From the NCBI RefSeq assembly GCF_030272615.1, contig NC_081415.1:375239392-375303391 (forward strand): a stretch of 64,000 nt of DNA, given 5' to 3'. This document shows, piece by piece, positions 10,480 to 21,936 of this stretch; within the stretch, counting starts at the first letter, position 1; every line of letters starts with the position of its first letter. The notes below the pieces were generated by a model. It had not been told where the DNA came from. It saw nothing but the letters and a program-made list of their open reading frames with translations, and searched no databases. The position numbers and the translations under genes are program-made. Source of the DNA: Cryptomeria japonica (Eukaryota; Streptophyta; Pinopsida; Cupressales; Cupressaceae).

Positions 10480-12709
10480 TAGTCAATGTCAAGGCAATAG
10501 AGTGATATGACACTAAAAGAGAATTCAAGTGTTTAAAAGTTTGCAAGTTTTTCAATCTTCGATTTAGGAGTGCAATTGATGATTTGATAAGAACGAAGTC
10601 CAGTAGGAATGATATATCCTACGATGTGGGACAAGGTTATCCTGACCAAACATTTCAATTTCGTGATAAAGGATGATTGATCCTGATGAGAAACTATGTT
10701 TGAGTGATCAGTTTATCAAAGAGGGTGATAATGCACTTTGAGATGTTTAGATTTTGAACTTGTTGGGGGTAAGCACTTGAAAATATTAAGGTGTATATTT
10801 TCTAAAGTCTGATTTTGATGGGTGATAACTTGACCAAGCAAACCAAGCAGACAATCTAAGCATGGATTGACAGATAACAGGTGTTTCTGCTTACTGCAAA
10901 TTGATCAGGTAGAAATGATAAATCTGAAACATGCATGTAAGACACAGTTCTAGACTAATAGATGCAGAGTTTTGTATGACAGATTATGTAGCATAGAACG
11001 ACAAGAGATACAAAACAGAATGACAGACTAGTGACTTCATGTGTAAATTAGTGTTTCGTACGACATAGAACCTTGACTCGTACGACAGGTATTTAAACAA
11101 GTGTACAAAGTGTTTGTTTGTTTGAGTTTTGATCACTGAATTTTGATGTTTTACTTTGGTTTTCCAGTTTTAAGTGTCTGATTTTCTCATTTAGGGATGA
11201 ATACACAACAAACACATGATCTAATAAATGACTCCAATCAAGCTAAACCCTAAGGAAGTTGGCTGAGAATGAAAATCTTTGCTTGTTGACTTAGGTACAC
11301 ACCCAATAGCTAATCAGAATATGGTCGCTGAGTCTCACGTAATGGATTCTCAACGTCGTATTATCTGACTCCAAACGCTAATGGGGGCACGATATGGCAA
11401 GTGTCTTGGGAGAGTTACTATCTCTCTTGCACAAAGATTATCACCCTTTCAGAGGTGAATCAGGTAGCTTCTATTTTAACCAGTACTAGTAAGGGATCTG
11501 TTCGGTGCGTCGGGGTATAAACTCAATTAAGAGGTCTCCCAGCCTTGAAAACCAAGGTTTGATATACCCTAAGGTACGGAGGAGAGCTATTCCTGAGCAC
11601 TGTCATTGCTTTGATTTTCATCAAAAACACAATTATTTTATAGTGGGTTGGATTACTTGGCGTTAATCATTCCCACTTAGGTTGTTCCCCTCTCACCGGC
11701 CTTAAGGGCTAAGAGTTAATAACTCCTCGGGAGGGCAGGCCTGCTAAAGAGATGCTCTAATGAAAGAAAAAGATGAGTCTAGCTTTCTAATCACCTAAGA
11801 AAGGTGAGAGCATACTCACCTATCATCAAAAACACATAAGACATGATAGTTCATTTTTTTTTAAGCCCCAAATTGAAGTGTGCCTAAAAATCTTAAAGAA
11901 TACACAAAGTTTTTGCTAAATCCTTAGGCAACCTGCAAAATAGATCCATTAATAGTCAAGATTGTGTTTTGAATTTGTCTTTGACAAGCGTATCTTTGAC
12001 AAGCATCCTATAGAAAAGAGTTAGGCTACAAACATCTCATAGACATAACAAGATTAGCATTAGTGATCCGAACTATGAAATTTTCAAAAAAAACTATATG
12101 AAATTTTAGCCTAACTTCAAATAGGCATAACTTTCTGCTCAAGACTCAAAATGACAAATCGTTTAACTCGTTGGAAAGGTCTCCAAGAGTTGTAGACGAG
12201 ATTTTGAAGAAGCTTGCCTAGCTAGGCTATTTTGGCACTTTCAAGGGCTAAAAATGACCAGAAGGCCTTCAAAAATGCAAATTACCAACGTATAGACAAA
12301 CTTGAAAATTCTAACTTGCAGTTTATCAAAAAATCAGAGATGCAGAAACTCGTACAACATGATTTACCAGTTAGTACAACACAAATTTAGATTTTGCACA
12401 GGAATAAAAGAAGACTCGTACGACATAAGATTTTGAAGCCAAAAATTTGTACGAAACAGAATTAGCTCTAGTACGACAGTGAAAATCAACTTGTACGACA
12501 CAAGATTTATTAGGAAATTAACTCGTACGAAATGACTTTATACCTAATACGACAAGGAAAATGGACTCGTACGAGTCAGGATGAAGTGTCGTCTGGGGCT
12601 AAAAGGTAGTTCGTACGAGCTGAAAAGGCAACTCGTACGAATATCTGATTCAGAGCTGGATAGAGATGAAGTTTGCTGAAGATTAAGAGGCCGAAAATGA
12701 TGATTCCTA
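10480..12709 (-). other. Long 5' leader of the gypsy element, no gag visible
   Basis: This 2.2 kb stretch between primer binding site and first ORF would normally carry gag. No capsid or zinc-knuckle reading frame can be seen on the minus strand. It contains scattered copies of TCGTACGA, densely packed next to the PBS (12350-12640), with two more at 11056 and 11078. Confidence 0.6.
12350..12640. repeat. Array of TCGTACGA palindromes and variants
   Basis: Eleven sites occur in 291 bp. Exact TCGTACGA is at 12416, 12523, 12567, 12611 and 12633; one- or two-base variants are at 12350, 12372, 12447, 12469, 12491 and 12545. The sequence between sites is not repeated, so this is not a simple tandem repeat. 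All keep a TAC core, nearly all GTAC. Confidence 0.9.
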
Positions 12710-12726
12710 CCCCATGGTGGGTGCCA
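12710..12726 (-). promoter_or_regulatory. Primer binding site of the gypsy element
   Basis: On the minus strand TGGCACCCACCATGGGG starts three bases after the LTR end. It begins with TGG, complementary to a tRNA CCA tail, and resembles the TGGCGCCCACCGTGGGG-type site of other plant gypsy elements. I did not assign the tRNA. Confidence 0.75.
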
Positions 12727-12729
12727 AAA

Positions 12730-13732
12730 TGTCATGCTCGAAGAAGTGTACCTATACCTACAACCACAATGCACTCAATAAATCATTACAAGCATGGTTA
12801 GTAAATTGAAACAATGAAAGACAAAACCATAGCTAATCGATTTATTGCCTCCTAGTAAATGTGAGTATTAAAAATGCTCTCGGATCTGATTATGCATACT
12901 CCAGTGACTTGACTACACTTAGATGGAGGATTTGAATGAAGAAAATCCATGATCTAGCAAGAATAGCATGATTAAGCTATATGATAAGCAAATTAAGCTA
13001 AGATTAAGCATGATAACATTGCTAAGAATGATAAGCTATAAACTAGATGCCTATAGTAACAATGCTTAAGCTACGAATGAGATGGGATCAAATGATATGC
13101 AATTGGGATATGAAATTGGGACATGAAATTGGGACCCTTTGAGCTCCAAAATGAGGTCTCTTTATAGGATTTTCCAAGGCTAGGGGTGATGTGGCAAGAA
13201 TCAACGGTCAAGATTGATCTGAAGATATCAATGGTTAAATTGGAGGAGGTTGGCAAAGGGGGTTGGATTAAAGGGAACATTTGTCACCTCTATGGTGACA
13301 AGTGTCAAGAGGCTTCTAGAAGGGTTTAGATGAAAGGGAACACTTAGTGACAAGTGTCACAAGGTTCTAGAAGATGTTGGATGAAAGGGGGCATGGTGGT
13401 AGGTAGAATGGGTTAGGTTTAGGAATGGTAGAAGTTAGGAGAATTTGAATTTAAAAATTCAAATAATATGAAAAGGCTAATTAATCTCAACAACTCATAA
13501 TTGATTTGTTTTAATTAATTAGGGGATTAGAAGTAATGATTTTGGATGAGGGAATTAATTAATTAAAGGGGTGAAATGAACCTATTTAATAAATCCTTAG
13601 ATTTATTAATAAGTAGATGAAAAGAAAATTTAATCAAATTGCTTAGTGAATTTAATTAAATTGGGAAGGAGAGATTAATTAAATAATTTATTATTTAGTT
13701 AATTATCTTCATACCGTGTTTAGGTGTATACA
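12730..13732 (-). repeat. 5' LTR of the gypsy element (1003 bp)
   Basis: In minus orientation it starts TGTATACACC and ends CATGACA, with the primer binding site immediately after. The inner three quarters match 4313-5067. A TATA-like TATAAAG is on the minus strand at 13160-13166, conserved in the other LTR. Confidence 0.9.
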
Positions 13733-13737
13733 AAGGT

Positions 13738-14004
13738 ATGCCCAAAGTCTTATCAAATCTATTGTTTGAAGAGGATATAAGAAAAAATATATCCCAAAAA
13801 TATGCTTCAAAAACACTATATAATAAAAGTATGGGAGAAAAGGAAATAGTGTCTCTGCACAATATTGCTAAAAAAGATAAGTGCCAAAATTCCTCATGTG
13901 AAAGGGGTAAAATATTTCCCAAGCATAAGGAAAAGGAAAATATGTTTTTAAATGATACCAAAAAAATTTCAAGTTTACATTACGATAAAATCAATGAGGC
14001 ATAG
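13738..14004 (+). pseudogene. Unrecognised Lys/Ser-rich ORF, upstream piece
   Basis: The 88-residue frame starts directly beside the gypsy LTR, so its true N-terminus is probably on the other side of that insertion. Composition is Lys, Asn and Ser rich, with CQNSSC as the only paired cysteines. It ends one frame away from the ORF at 14010, which suggests a single gene with a one-base shift. I recognise no domain. Confidence 0.4.
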
Positions 14005-14009
14005 TAAAA

Positions 14010-14570
14010 ATGAATAATATGAAATATAGTCCCAATGGGATAAAAAAATTGGGATGTTACAATAAGGGTTGTTTGGATCCCAAACTAGATATTATGTTGG
14101 AAGGCATAAATATTTCCCAAGAACAAGGTTGTAAAGAAAATGTGCCAAAGATTTATCCTACAGAGGCAAAAAATTGGTTACTTGGTGCAAAGGGTAGTCG
14201 AATTTATGACATTGAAAATTTTCATTACTGTATGCGAGTAAATTTCTCATCTGATAACAAGGTTGATTTTGAAAATTTTCCAAAGGAGAAAGGATGTAAT
14301 GAAGTATTAGGGTTTCATAATGAAGATGAAATATTATTGAGATGTAATAGTGAAGCTTTTATTTTATCTCAATTAAAGTTGATAAAAGAATGTCAAGGGG
14401 ATAACGTGTGTTATTTTCCAATCAATATGAAAAGAAAATTGAATGGAAAAGAGTTTTATATTGAGGAGAGGAACAATGCATTAAGCAATGGTAAAGCAGG
14501 TAATGATGTTTTCAGAAGATGCATATTACTACATGACCAGAATCAAGTGTTTGACAGAGGGAAGAAATGA
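14010..14570 (+). CDS. Unrecognised cysteine-rich ORF in the 3' interior of a Tat-like element
   Basis: The 186-residue frame has nine cysteines spread along it (GCYNKGC near the start, then GCKEN, YCMR, GCNEV, RCNSE, ECQGD, VCYF and RCIL). It has no transmembrane segment, signal peptide or zinc-finger spacing that I can name. It sits between where integrase would end and the LTR, the slot in which some plant elements carry an extra ORF. The related element at 40775-52913 has only about 130 bp there and no such ORF. It could also be captured host sequence. Function is unknown. Confidence 0.4.
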   Translation: MNNMKYSPNGIKKLGCYNKGCLDPKLDIMLEGINISQEQGCKENVPKIYPTEAKNWLLGAKGSRIYDIENFHYCMRVNFSSDNKVDFENFPKEKGCNEVLGFHNEDEILLRCNSEAFILSQLKLIKECQGDNVCYFPINMKRKLNGKEFYIEERNNALSNGKAGNDVFRRCILLHDQNQVFDRGKK

Positions 14571-14669
14571 TGTAAAGTGTTGGGGGGCTTTGGGCCACCC
14601 AATTTAATTCAGATGATGACTTACAGAAGTGAATGATATTTAGTGGTCTGCTTTCCTTGAAAGAGCCAC

Positions 14670-17600
14670 TGTTGGACCCTTAAAAAATTTTAAGGTTCCA
14701 GATTCATACTAGGAAGCAAATCTATCTCTGCAATTGTTGAGATCAAGTATGTATTCCACTCTGAGTTCCCTACAACCTACTTTGATGCATGAATAAGGTG
14801 GTCGATTTCCAAGTATGTATATGGTTGCAAAGGCGAAATCATTCCAGGTAAGTCTTTTTGAATCATGATTTCTTCTTACCTAAGCATTATTATGTCAATT
14901 GCTTCCATTTTAATTTCACAGAGATCAGAGGTCATTAGATGTATTAATTTAAAATTTATATTGCCCGCGACTAGCTGTGACAAGTCAGTTTACAAAGCAA
15001 GTACCAAAATCAAGTTTTGTGGTAATCGGATGCCTGGCTAGTCGGCAATGAAATTAATCCAAAATAGGCCACAGGAGAAATTATTTTTTTTATTTTCTTG
15101 CATAGTTTGAAGCAGTTTTAAATGGGAAGATTGACAAAGCACTAAATTAAAAATAACGCTCTCGGAAGAGAGATAATAAAGCCTCTATGCCTAATAAATC
15201 AAAGCCAAAGGAGAAGTCTTCATTGCCATCTATCTATGTAGGATATAATGTGCTATCCCGAGAAGGTATGCTACCCCGATGGATCCACTGTGAGGTAATA
15301 TATTTTTAATTTTTGTTTTGCAAAGGGTAAGTATTTTTATTTTAATATTTTACTTTTGGAAATTTTTAAAGGGTAAAATGATTTATACTTCCAAGCAACT
15401 ATTTTAGCATGAACAAAGGGCTAGATTGTTCTTTAGGGAAAATTATTTGTTCATAAGGGATATGTTGTCAATGTTTCTATTTTTATGCTTAGAAAGATAT
15501 AAATTTATTAAGGTAACTGATTTTTTATTTTTTATTTTTTTGTGCAGGATACTATAACACAAAATTATATTTCTTAGGTTTGCATGTACAGGAAGTATCT
15601 TTTTACCTAAGAAATTTAATAGAGTATTTTATTTTCATAATAATTTTTTACCATTCATGTAAATACCATAGAAAAGGAAAATTATTATTTCAAAGATTAT
15701 ATTTTCCACATTTTATGAACTTTGAATTATTTTATTTTATTTTTTGAAAGGGAAATATTTGTGTAAAAGGAATAATTATATTTTAAATATAAATGTTCTT
15801 TAATGCATAATATTTGATTAATAAGTGGATTTTAATGCTATGATCTTTTTAAGCTTTCATAAATATTTTTACCTTAAATTAATGAGTTGAATATATATTT
15901 TTGGGTAAATTGTATTTATGAATAATCAAAGAATGGGTATATTTTTATAATTTTTCTCTTTTGTTGATTTAGAGAGTAATAATATTTCCGAAGGGATTTG
16001 TTACTATTGGAAATTTTCGGAAGTTATTAAGTAAAAATTTCTCTAAACATTATTAAATGTAAATAGACAAATTTTTGAGAAATTTTAAAATGATTAGTGT
16101 AACTTTTGAAAGATATCTTTGAAAATCATTTGAATGTTAGGGATTCTTATTTATGTAAACATTTGCCCTAAAATTCTATTTTAAGGGGCAAATTATTAAA
16201 TATCCCTAATGTAATATGAATTTTTTATTACATTGTTTGGTGTGCAGGACGCTCACATATGAAAGTTTGAATTTATTTTTCCTAAGCACATCTTGAGCAT
16301 GGAGTATTTCTCACCACATAATAATCTTATTTTACTTGCAAAAGCACTTTGAAAACAAATTTTATTTGTAGTCTTTGATATAATTATGATAATATTCTAA
16401 TTGCCTTTGAAGAAGTTATAAAAGAATATATTTTGACAAAGGGGAAATTATATTTATACATAAGTGCTTTCAATATGGTGACCTAATGATATTGTCTCTT
16501 ATCATGTTTTTACCCTAATTTTTTGAATTGAATTCATATTAGGGTAAATATTATTCTTTATTGTATGAATAATGTATTTGAGGATCAAAGTGTGAATATT
16601 ATATTTTGTTCAAAGAAGAAAATGTATTTTGAAAATTTCTTTTTACCCAAGGTAAAATGATGAATAGCATTTATTAAAATGGATTTTGGTGTTTTGAGGC
16701 AATCTTTTCATATGCATATTATTTGTCCTAAGTTAATAAATTGAATATGTTCACTAGGGTAAATTATTTTTATCATATAGTTAATGTTTGATTGATTTTT
16801 GCAAATTATTTATCCTATATGATAAAATATTCCCAAGAAAGATGAAGTTGCCCTAAAAGGATGAAAAGGTATTGCAAAGTTGGAATATTTATCCATGGTT
16901 ATCATTTTCCAAGGGAAGTATTATTATTTAGTATAAAGTATTTTACCTTCTGTTATTATTTGGAAATATATACTAGGGTAAATATTTTCTTTTATTATAT
17001 GAATTAATGTTTTTAAAGTCCCAAGTATAAATATCACTTTGCAAAATATCCTCTTGATGATATACTTTGATTAAGGAGGATTAATCTTGCATTAGGGAAA
17101 GGGATTATTAATCTTTCATAAGCAAAACCTAATCGAGAGTAATTAATTTTTTAAATCAATGAATTTGATTAGTTTAGTTTGTGTGCAGGATATTTTATCA
17201 AAGTTTGGTGACGAGGAATATCAAGGAGTTCAAAAGCAAAAGTGGAAGTTTATCAAAGTGAAAGATTAGAAAGAACATTATTAAGCATTATTTAGTATGT
17301 ATTTTAGGGTTCCATTTGCAATTATTGCTTAAACCAAAGGGTATGTCCTTTGGAAAGCAAATGTTTGTAACTATCCCTTATGTGTATAAAAGGGAAGTCA
17401 TCCAGAACAAGGACATTACATCACAATATTATCATAGACAATTCTACCGCTGAAAGGGACTGTTAGTCTTATGTTACAGAAGGGTAAAAGAGAATGAAAA
17501 GTCTTTGAGAAATCATGTAATGTCTGTGAGTGCAACTTATGTATTCAGTATCATTTTTTTAGGATCAATATCTAAAACTTATTGCTTCTCATTCCTTGAT

Positions 17601-18272
17601 CATTGTGTTATTATTTCATGTTGATGTTTATCTGAGTCCCCTAGATAAATCTTGTAAGGGTTTGTTGTAATGTGTCATCACAAGCTATTGTGATTGAATA
17701 TAAAATTAAGTTTTTTATTGTTCTCGTAGCACTTAATGAAACCATTTCAGCGATAGTTTTAAAACTGTCTCTAGGGTCATATCAAGATTCATGTCCATAA
17801 GTAATACACTAATTGTCAGATGAAGGCACTGGTCTAGTGTTGATTTCTGGAACAATTCTGATATATGTTTAAGGTCCTTAACTGAGAAGCATCTTTGAAT
17901 TATTGTGATCTCTTCCCTGTTCATAATTACTAATCAGTCTTGAAGCTATTTCTTTTTCAGTATACATTTTTCATTCAGCATTTTGTTTACAAGTATTCAG
18001 TAATAAACATTCTTAAAGCACATGAATTTCAATAAAAGTTTTAGGAAAATTGTCATTCTTGTTAAACATTTGTCCTCAATTTTAAATTGAATATAAAGAA
18101 GCAATCTCTTTGTGCTTGGAGATTGGGGTACACCTGCCCAGGTCTAGTGAAGCCTAGAGTACGGGGGATTTTGGTCTTCAACCATTCCTGTTCGTTGGCC
18201 AAGGTCGATTGTGGAAATAGAAAGAGGATTGGCAGCCTCTTGAGTTTTCCCAATCTGTGGTTTTGGGAACCA
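14670..18272 (+). repeat. Long LTR (about 3.6 kb) of a Tat-like element
   Basis: It starts TGTTGGACCC after GAAAGAGCCAC and ends GGGAACCAACA. It resembles the 40775-43421 LTR (reverse strand) at both ends and in patches, for example GTCCTTTGG and the TGTGCAG-containing block near 17180, but is about 1 kb longer and AT-richer. No PBS follows at 18273, so it is read as a 3' LTR or solo LTR. Only short spurious ORFs occur inside. Confidence 0.65.
17385..17392 (+). promoter_or_regulatory. Putative LTR TATA box
   Basis: TATAAAAG lies about 890 bp before the LTR end in an otherwise mixed stretch (TGTGTATAAAAGGGAAG). It is the best TATA match in this LTR and in the expected orientation. Confidence 0.5.
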
Positions 18273-19781
18273 ACACTATACAGTCAAAGTTCTCTGAGAT
18301 GGATAATTGCAGACACTTCAGATAGAGAAAATTAACAAAGCATTATGGGCACTGGAAGAAACAAGGGATCAAGTCAAAGCATTTGGGCAGTAACAAGTAA
18401 GTATTTGAGGCCTTTTCTTAACTCTGTAAAATTCATTTTTGAATTGTGCTCTTTCATTCATAAAATGGATAGTCCTACAACATCAAAAGGGAAGAGAAGA
18501 AAGGGGGAAACTAGTGAAACTAAAGGAAAAAAGAAGAAAACGCAAAAAGAGAAACCTCCCAAGCAACCAGAGGTAATTGAGTTGAAAGAAAAAGTAAAAG
18601 AGAGGAAGTTAAATCAAGACCTTCTTGACCAATTACCTGGTTCAGGGGATAGGGCTAGGAGAGAAGTTCAATTGAACCCTAGTGTTAACAAAATTGAAGA
18701 CAAATACCATAATGTGGGGGATATATGGACTGATATTCAGGGATTCGAATTGTTCCTCTTCCACTATTACAGAAGAACCAAATATGAACCTATTTGCAAC
18801 CCATGGAGGATGAATTTAGGGAAAATAGTTGTGTATTTGTAGACATAGACCTAGTCAAGCTTTTGGCCAAACACTACAATTCAGACCTCAAGGCTATTTG
18901 TGATTTGCAAGGAAAACCATTTGTTCATTTGTCAAAAAATGCAATTGAGGAGGTTTTTGGTTTTGAGGACGTATGTGACCATCAAATTGTTTATGAGGAT
19001 TTGAATAATTAATATTGGAGGCTGAACACCACCTACAAGGGTTAGAGACTGCCATTGTACAAACCAAGATTGGATGGGAATACAGTACCATTGGTGGATG
19101 ATGATGGGACACCATTCAGTGTGGACTTGTTTCAAAATTATTTCAGATACACATACTATATTGTTGGATAGGTGTTAGGGGTTGAAGTCCCTGATCTCAT
19201 GTCAATTTAGCCTATGCTGATAGGTGCAGATATCTAGAGCCACAACCCTAGAAACTTTGACTATGTAGCATTAGCTCACCAATTGATTGACCTATCCCTC
19301 ACAATAGCCAAGAAGAACCCCTCTAAGATATCCCTTAGGCATTACTTTGTTCTGATGGATATGATTTGGTACTTTGGATATGAAAAGGGAATATTGTCGA
19401 AGGAGTTAAAAATACAACTTGATCAAGAAGGCAAACCATTACCAGTTCAGTTATGGATATCCATTTGGGACAATACGTTTGTCAAGTCCAATTATGCTTA
19501 TTTTATAGAATATTTTGTAGAAACCATTTTCAGGATGTTCAACCATCCATGTGACCACTCTTTGTAGATGAGATCAAGAGGTTCTTGAGGCCAAAGGACT
19601 ATGGTGGCCCGAAGATAGTGAAACACATTTGGGGAGATTGGTATTGCTACTCAGATGCTACTATAATGAGGGTCCATGGCTTTGAGGATACACCATTTAT
19701 ATTTCCTAGAACTGTACCAGATAGAATAGCTTACTTGGAGATAGTAAGGAAATTAGAATTTTCTAATGTCATACATTTAAA
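18273..19781 (+). pseudogene. Decayed gag-like gene, first part
   Basis: The text translates well in pieces in shifting frames: 18463-18842, 18794-19012, 19283-19567 and 19585-19781. The start is strongly basic (GKRRKGETSETKGKKKKTQK) and is followed by a mixed region (FELFLFHYYRRTKYEPICNP). After several stops come ISLRHYFVLMDMIWYFGYEKG and IWGDWYCYSDATIMRVHGFED. No zinc knuckle or catalytic motif is visible. The most likely origin is a non-autonomous retroelement ORF; the family is not recognised. An LTR fragment breaks it at 19782, and the later parts at 21313, 21733 and 24441 could be its continuation. Confidence 0.45.
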
Positions 19782-21312
19782 GTTTCTTCATCGACCTCGA
19801 GGCAAAACAAATCCAATCAGATCTGATCTCCTTGATTGATGATCTGCAACTCATCAATCAGCATCACCATTGTCGTGCCTTCCAGAACATGCCTTCTATA
19901 TTTAGCAATCTCCATTTAATCTATTGGTTGATCTCTTAGTCGATCACCAAGAATTGTTTGGTGGTTTCCTTCACCTACTTCAATCTTCTCAATCAATTTT
20001 TCCTGCATCTCTGTTGTTTGTTTGACTTCAACCCACAAACCTCTACTACACATCCCATCAATCACGCACTCGACATAAATGTTGACCTGTCACCATCTAC
20101 CTCTCCAACAGACACTTCACCGATACACCACACCGACCTGTGCATGCATGCTTGTCACTTCAACTCCATGTGGCCAATTTTTTGGTGTCCACCTCAGCTC
20201 AGGCCTCCATGTCAGTTTGGACTCTATCACTGACCAACACACAACCGAGTTAATCTATCAATTCACTAACCTTGTTGGTTATACCCTAACCAGTCTGTCG
20301 TCAACTTTGCACCTTTCTTCTCTTCCGGTGGAGCACCTAAACTGATCAGCACACTTTCCAACCTACCTCATACACATCTTCAATAGATGGGAGCCTTCTA
20401 TATCTGCACTTTATCAGCTTTACCGATGGACATACTTACTGGTAACCACCTTGATGACACCATGTTATCAACCTTCAACAAACTCCATCTTCAATCCGGC
20501 AATGTCCTTTGTCTATAGCTATTCCAACTTTGCTTTCTTCATCATTTGACTGGTCCTCCTCTTAACCGGTTTGCCAACATGGCAAACATATCCTTCCTTC
20601 TCTGTACCAGCAACTCAACATGTCTACCTTTGCACATCTGGTACACATCTCTGACCTTAAGGTCAGGTGGCTTCCTCATCATTCACATTTGTCATCCAGT
20701 CTATGCATTCAATCTCCTTCCTTTGCTTCCTCTGACTACCTTCTCTCTGAGGGATATGATGCATATGGTGAGATAAGTTACACTTACCGATGGGAGTGGA
20801 TTCTTGTCATCTACATCCTGCAGTGCACCAATGTGGCTTCCCTGTTTGAGAAGCATATCTTCAAACAGGCACATGTGATCTGGTTTGGGAAAACTCACTA
20901 TTAGTATTCTCTTCATCTAGTGGGAGTCTTGCAGATTGACATCCAATAGCATACCGGTGACCTGCACATACTTCTCCTTTGGTGTTGATGTGATTCTTGA
21001 TAACATTCCCCCTCTTCATCACAATCAATAGCCCAACATCTTACACACTTACAGATTTCATCATTTACTAGTTGCTATATTATATCGGTCTCCTGTCCAT
21101 ATCTTTAACACAAGTCAAACACTAACTTGTGTACCGGTGACTCCAATGTCCATTATGCTAGGTGGCGTTCTCTCCTTTACCGATGACCTTCTAAGCTAGG
21201 TGACATCAAAGACATCACATCTAGTATGCATCAATGACAATATTGCACATACATCTCCCATACCGGTTTCCATCCTATACCGGTTGACATCAATGACAAC
21301 ACAATTCCAACA
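19782..21312 (-). repeat. Truncated copia-type LTR, copy 1
   Basis: It matches 22903-24440 throughout and ends at the same boundary (CCAACA followed by ATCTAATGATGAGG). On the minus strand the LTR starts TGTTGG and continues GTTGTCATTGATGTCAACCGG. The last part of the LTR (equivalent to 21937-22902) is absent; the break is at 19782 inside the gag-like pseudogene. Confidence 0.85.
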
Positions 21313-21936
21313 ATCTAATGATGAGGGTCCACCTCCATAGCCTAATAAGATTCTAGTCTCTAGAATTGAATCATATCGGCCAATGAACAGAGAATCAAAA
21401 GTTGGAGATTCTATTGAGGAGGATTCTAGATAGCTGGCTTGCAATATTTTTATTTCTGATGATCAATTCATCAAGACACAGGAATTTAAATCTTTTTTAT
21501 ATAATTTAAAAGGGAAATTAGTAAGAGAAATAGTTGATGACATCACTAATAGAAATAAAGGACATCTTCTGGAGACTTTGAGGATGGACATAGAGCAAGA
21601 AATGGACACAATGACTCCTAAAAAGGGGAGAAAGCTCTTGGAAGATGCAGGTGTATCGATATTTCTGGGATGGTACTTGAAATCTACCCTGGTGTAAAGT
21701 GTACAAATCCTTTCCTTTGCTAGTGAGGAGTCATCTAATGATGAGGGTCCACCTCCATAGCCTAATAAGATTCTAGTCTCTAGGATTGACTCATATCAGC
21801 CAATGAATAAGGAATCAAAAGTTGGAGATTCTGTTGAGGAGGATTCTAGATAGTTGGCTTGCAATCTTTTTATTTCTGATGATCAATTCATCAAGACACA
21901 GGAATTTAAATATTTTTTATATAAGTTAAAAGGAAT
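21313..21936 (+). pseudogene. Two partial copies of a gag-like gene fragment
   Basis: Copy A (21313-21695) and copy B (21733-21936) both begin ATCTAATGATGAGGGTCC and share the segment that translates as DDQFIKTQEFKSFLYKLKG, with stops. Copy A goes on through LLETLRMDIEQEMDTM and stops matching at 21695. Copy B is cut by the LTR at 21937. The 37 bp between them reads in frame into copy B (SFASEESSNDEGPPP), suggesting copy B keeps the native upstream sequence. Confidence 0.75.

Larger units (their letters stand above)
4313..13732 (-). mobile_element. Defective Ty3/gypsy (Tat-like) element lacking gag and RT
   Basis: Two homologous LTRs (4313-5067, truncated; 12730-13732, complete) flank a 7.66 kb interior whose coding remnants all lie on the minus strand. 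In minus orientation the order is leader (12729-10480), a short ORF, protease-like domain, linker, pre-RT segment fused to a partial RNase H, then integrase. A primer binding site abuts the 5' LTR, and a purine tract (AAAGAGGGACAAAA on the minus strand, at 5068-5081) abuts the 3' LTR. There is no capsid domain and no RT core. The element inserted into the 3' region of the element at 13733-18272 and was itself hit by the element at 1-4312. Confidence 0.85.
13733..18272 (+). mobile_element. 3' end of a Tat-like LTR element (ORFs plus LTR)
   Basis: A 3' interior piece with two ORFs is followed by GAAAGAGCCAC and a 3.6 kb LTR. The same GAAAGAGCCAC lies just outside the 3' LTR of the Tat/Ogre-like element (minus strand, 43422-43432), and both LTRs end in CAGATTG/CTGTGGTTTTGGGAACCAACA-type sequence, which ties them to one family. 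The upstream interior is cut by the gypsy insertion and lies outside the window. Confidence 0.65.

Noticed and set aside
11340..11760. Possible structural RNA because of several short inverted segments near AGGTCTCCC and ACCTTAAGG
   Set aside because: No tRNA or rRNA consensus (A/B boxes, conserved loops) could be found; it is only leader of the gypsy element.
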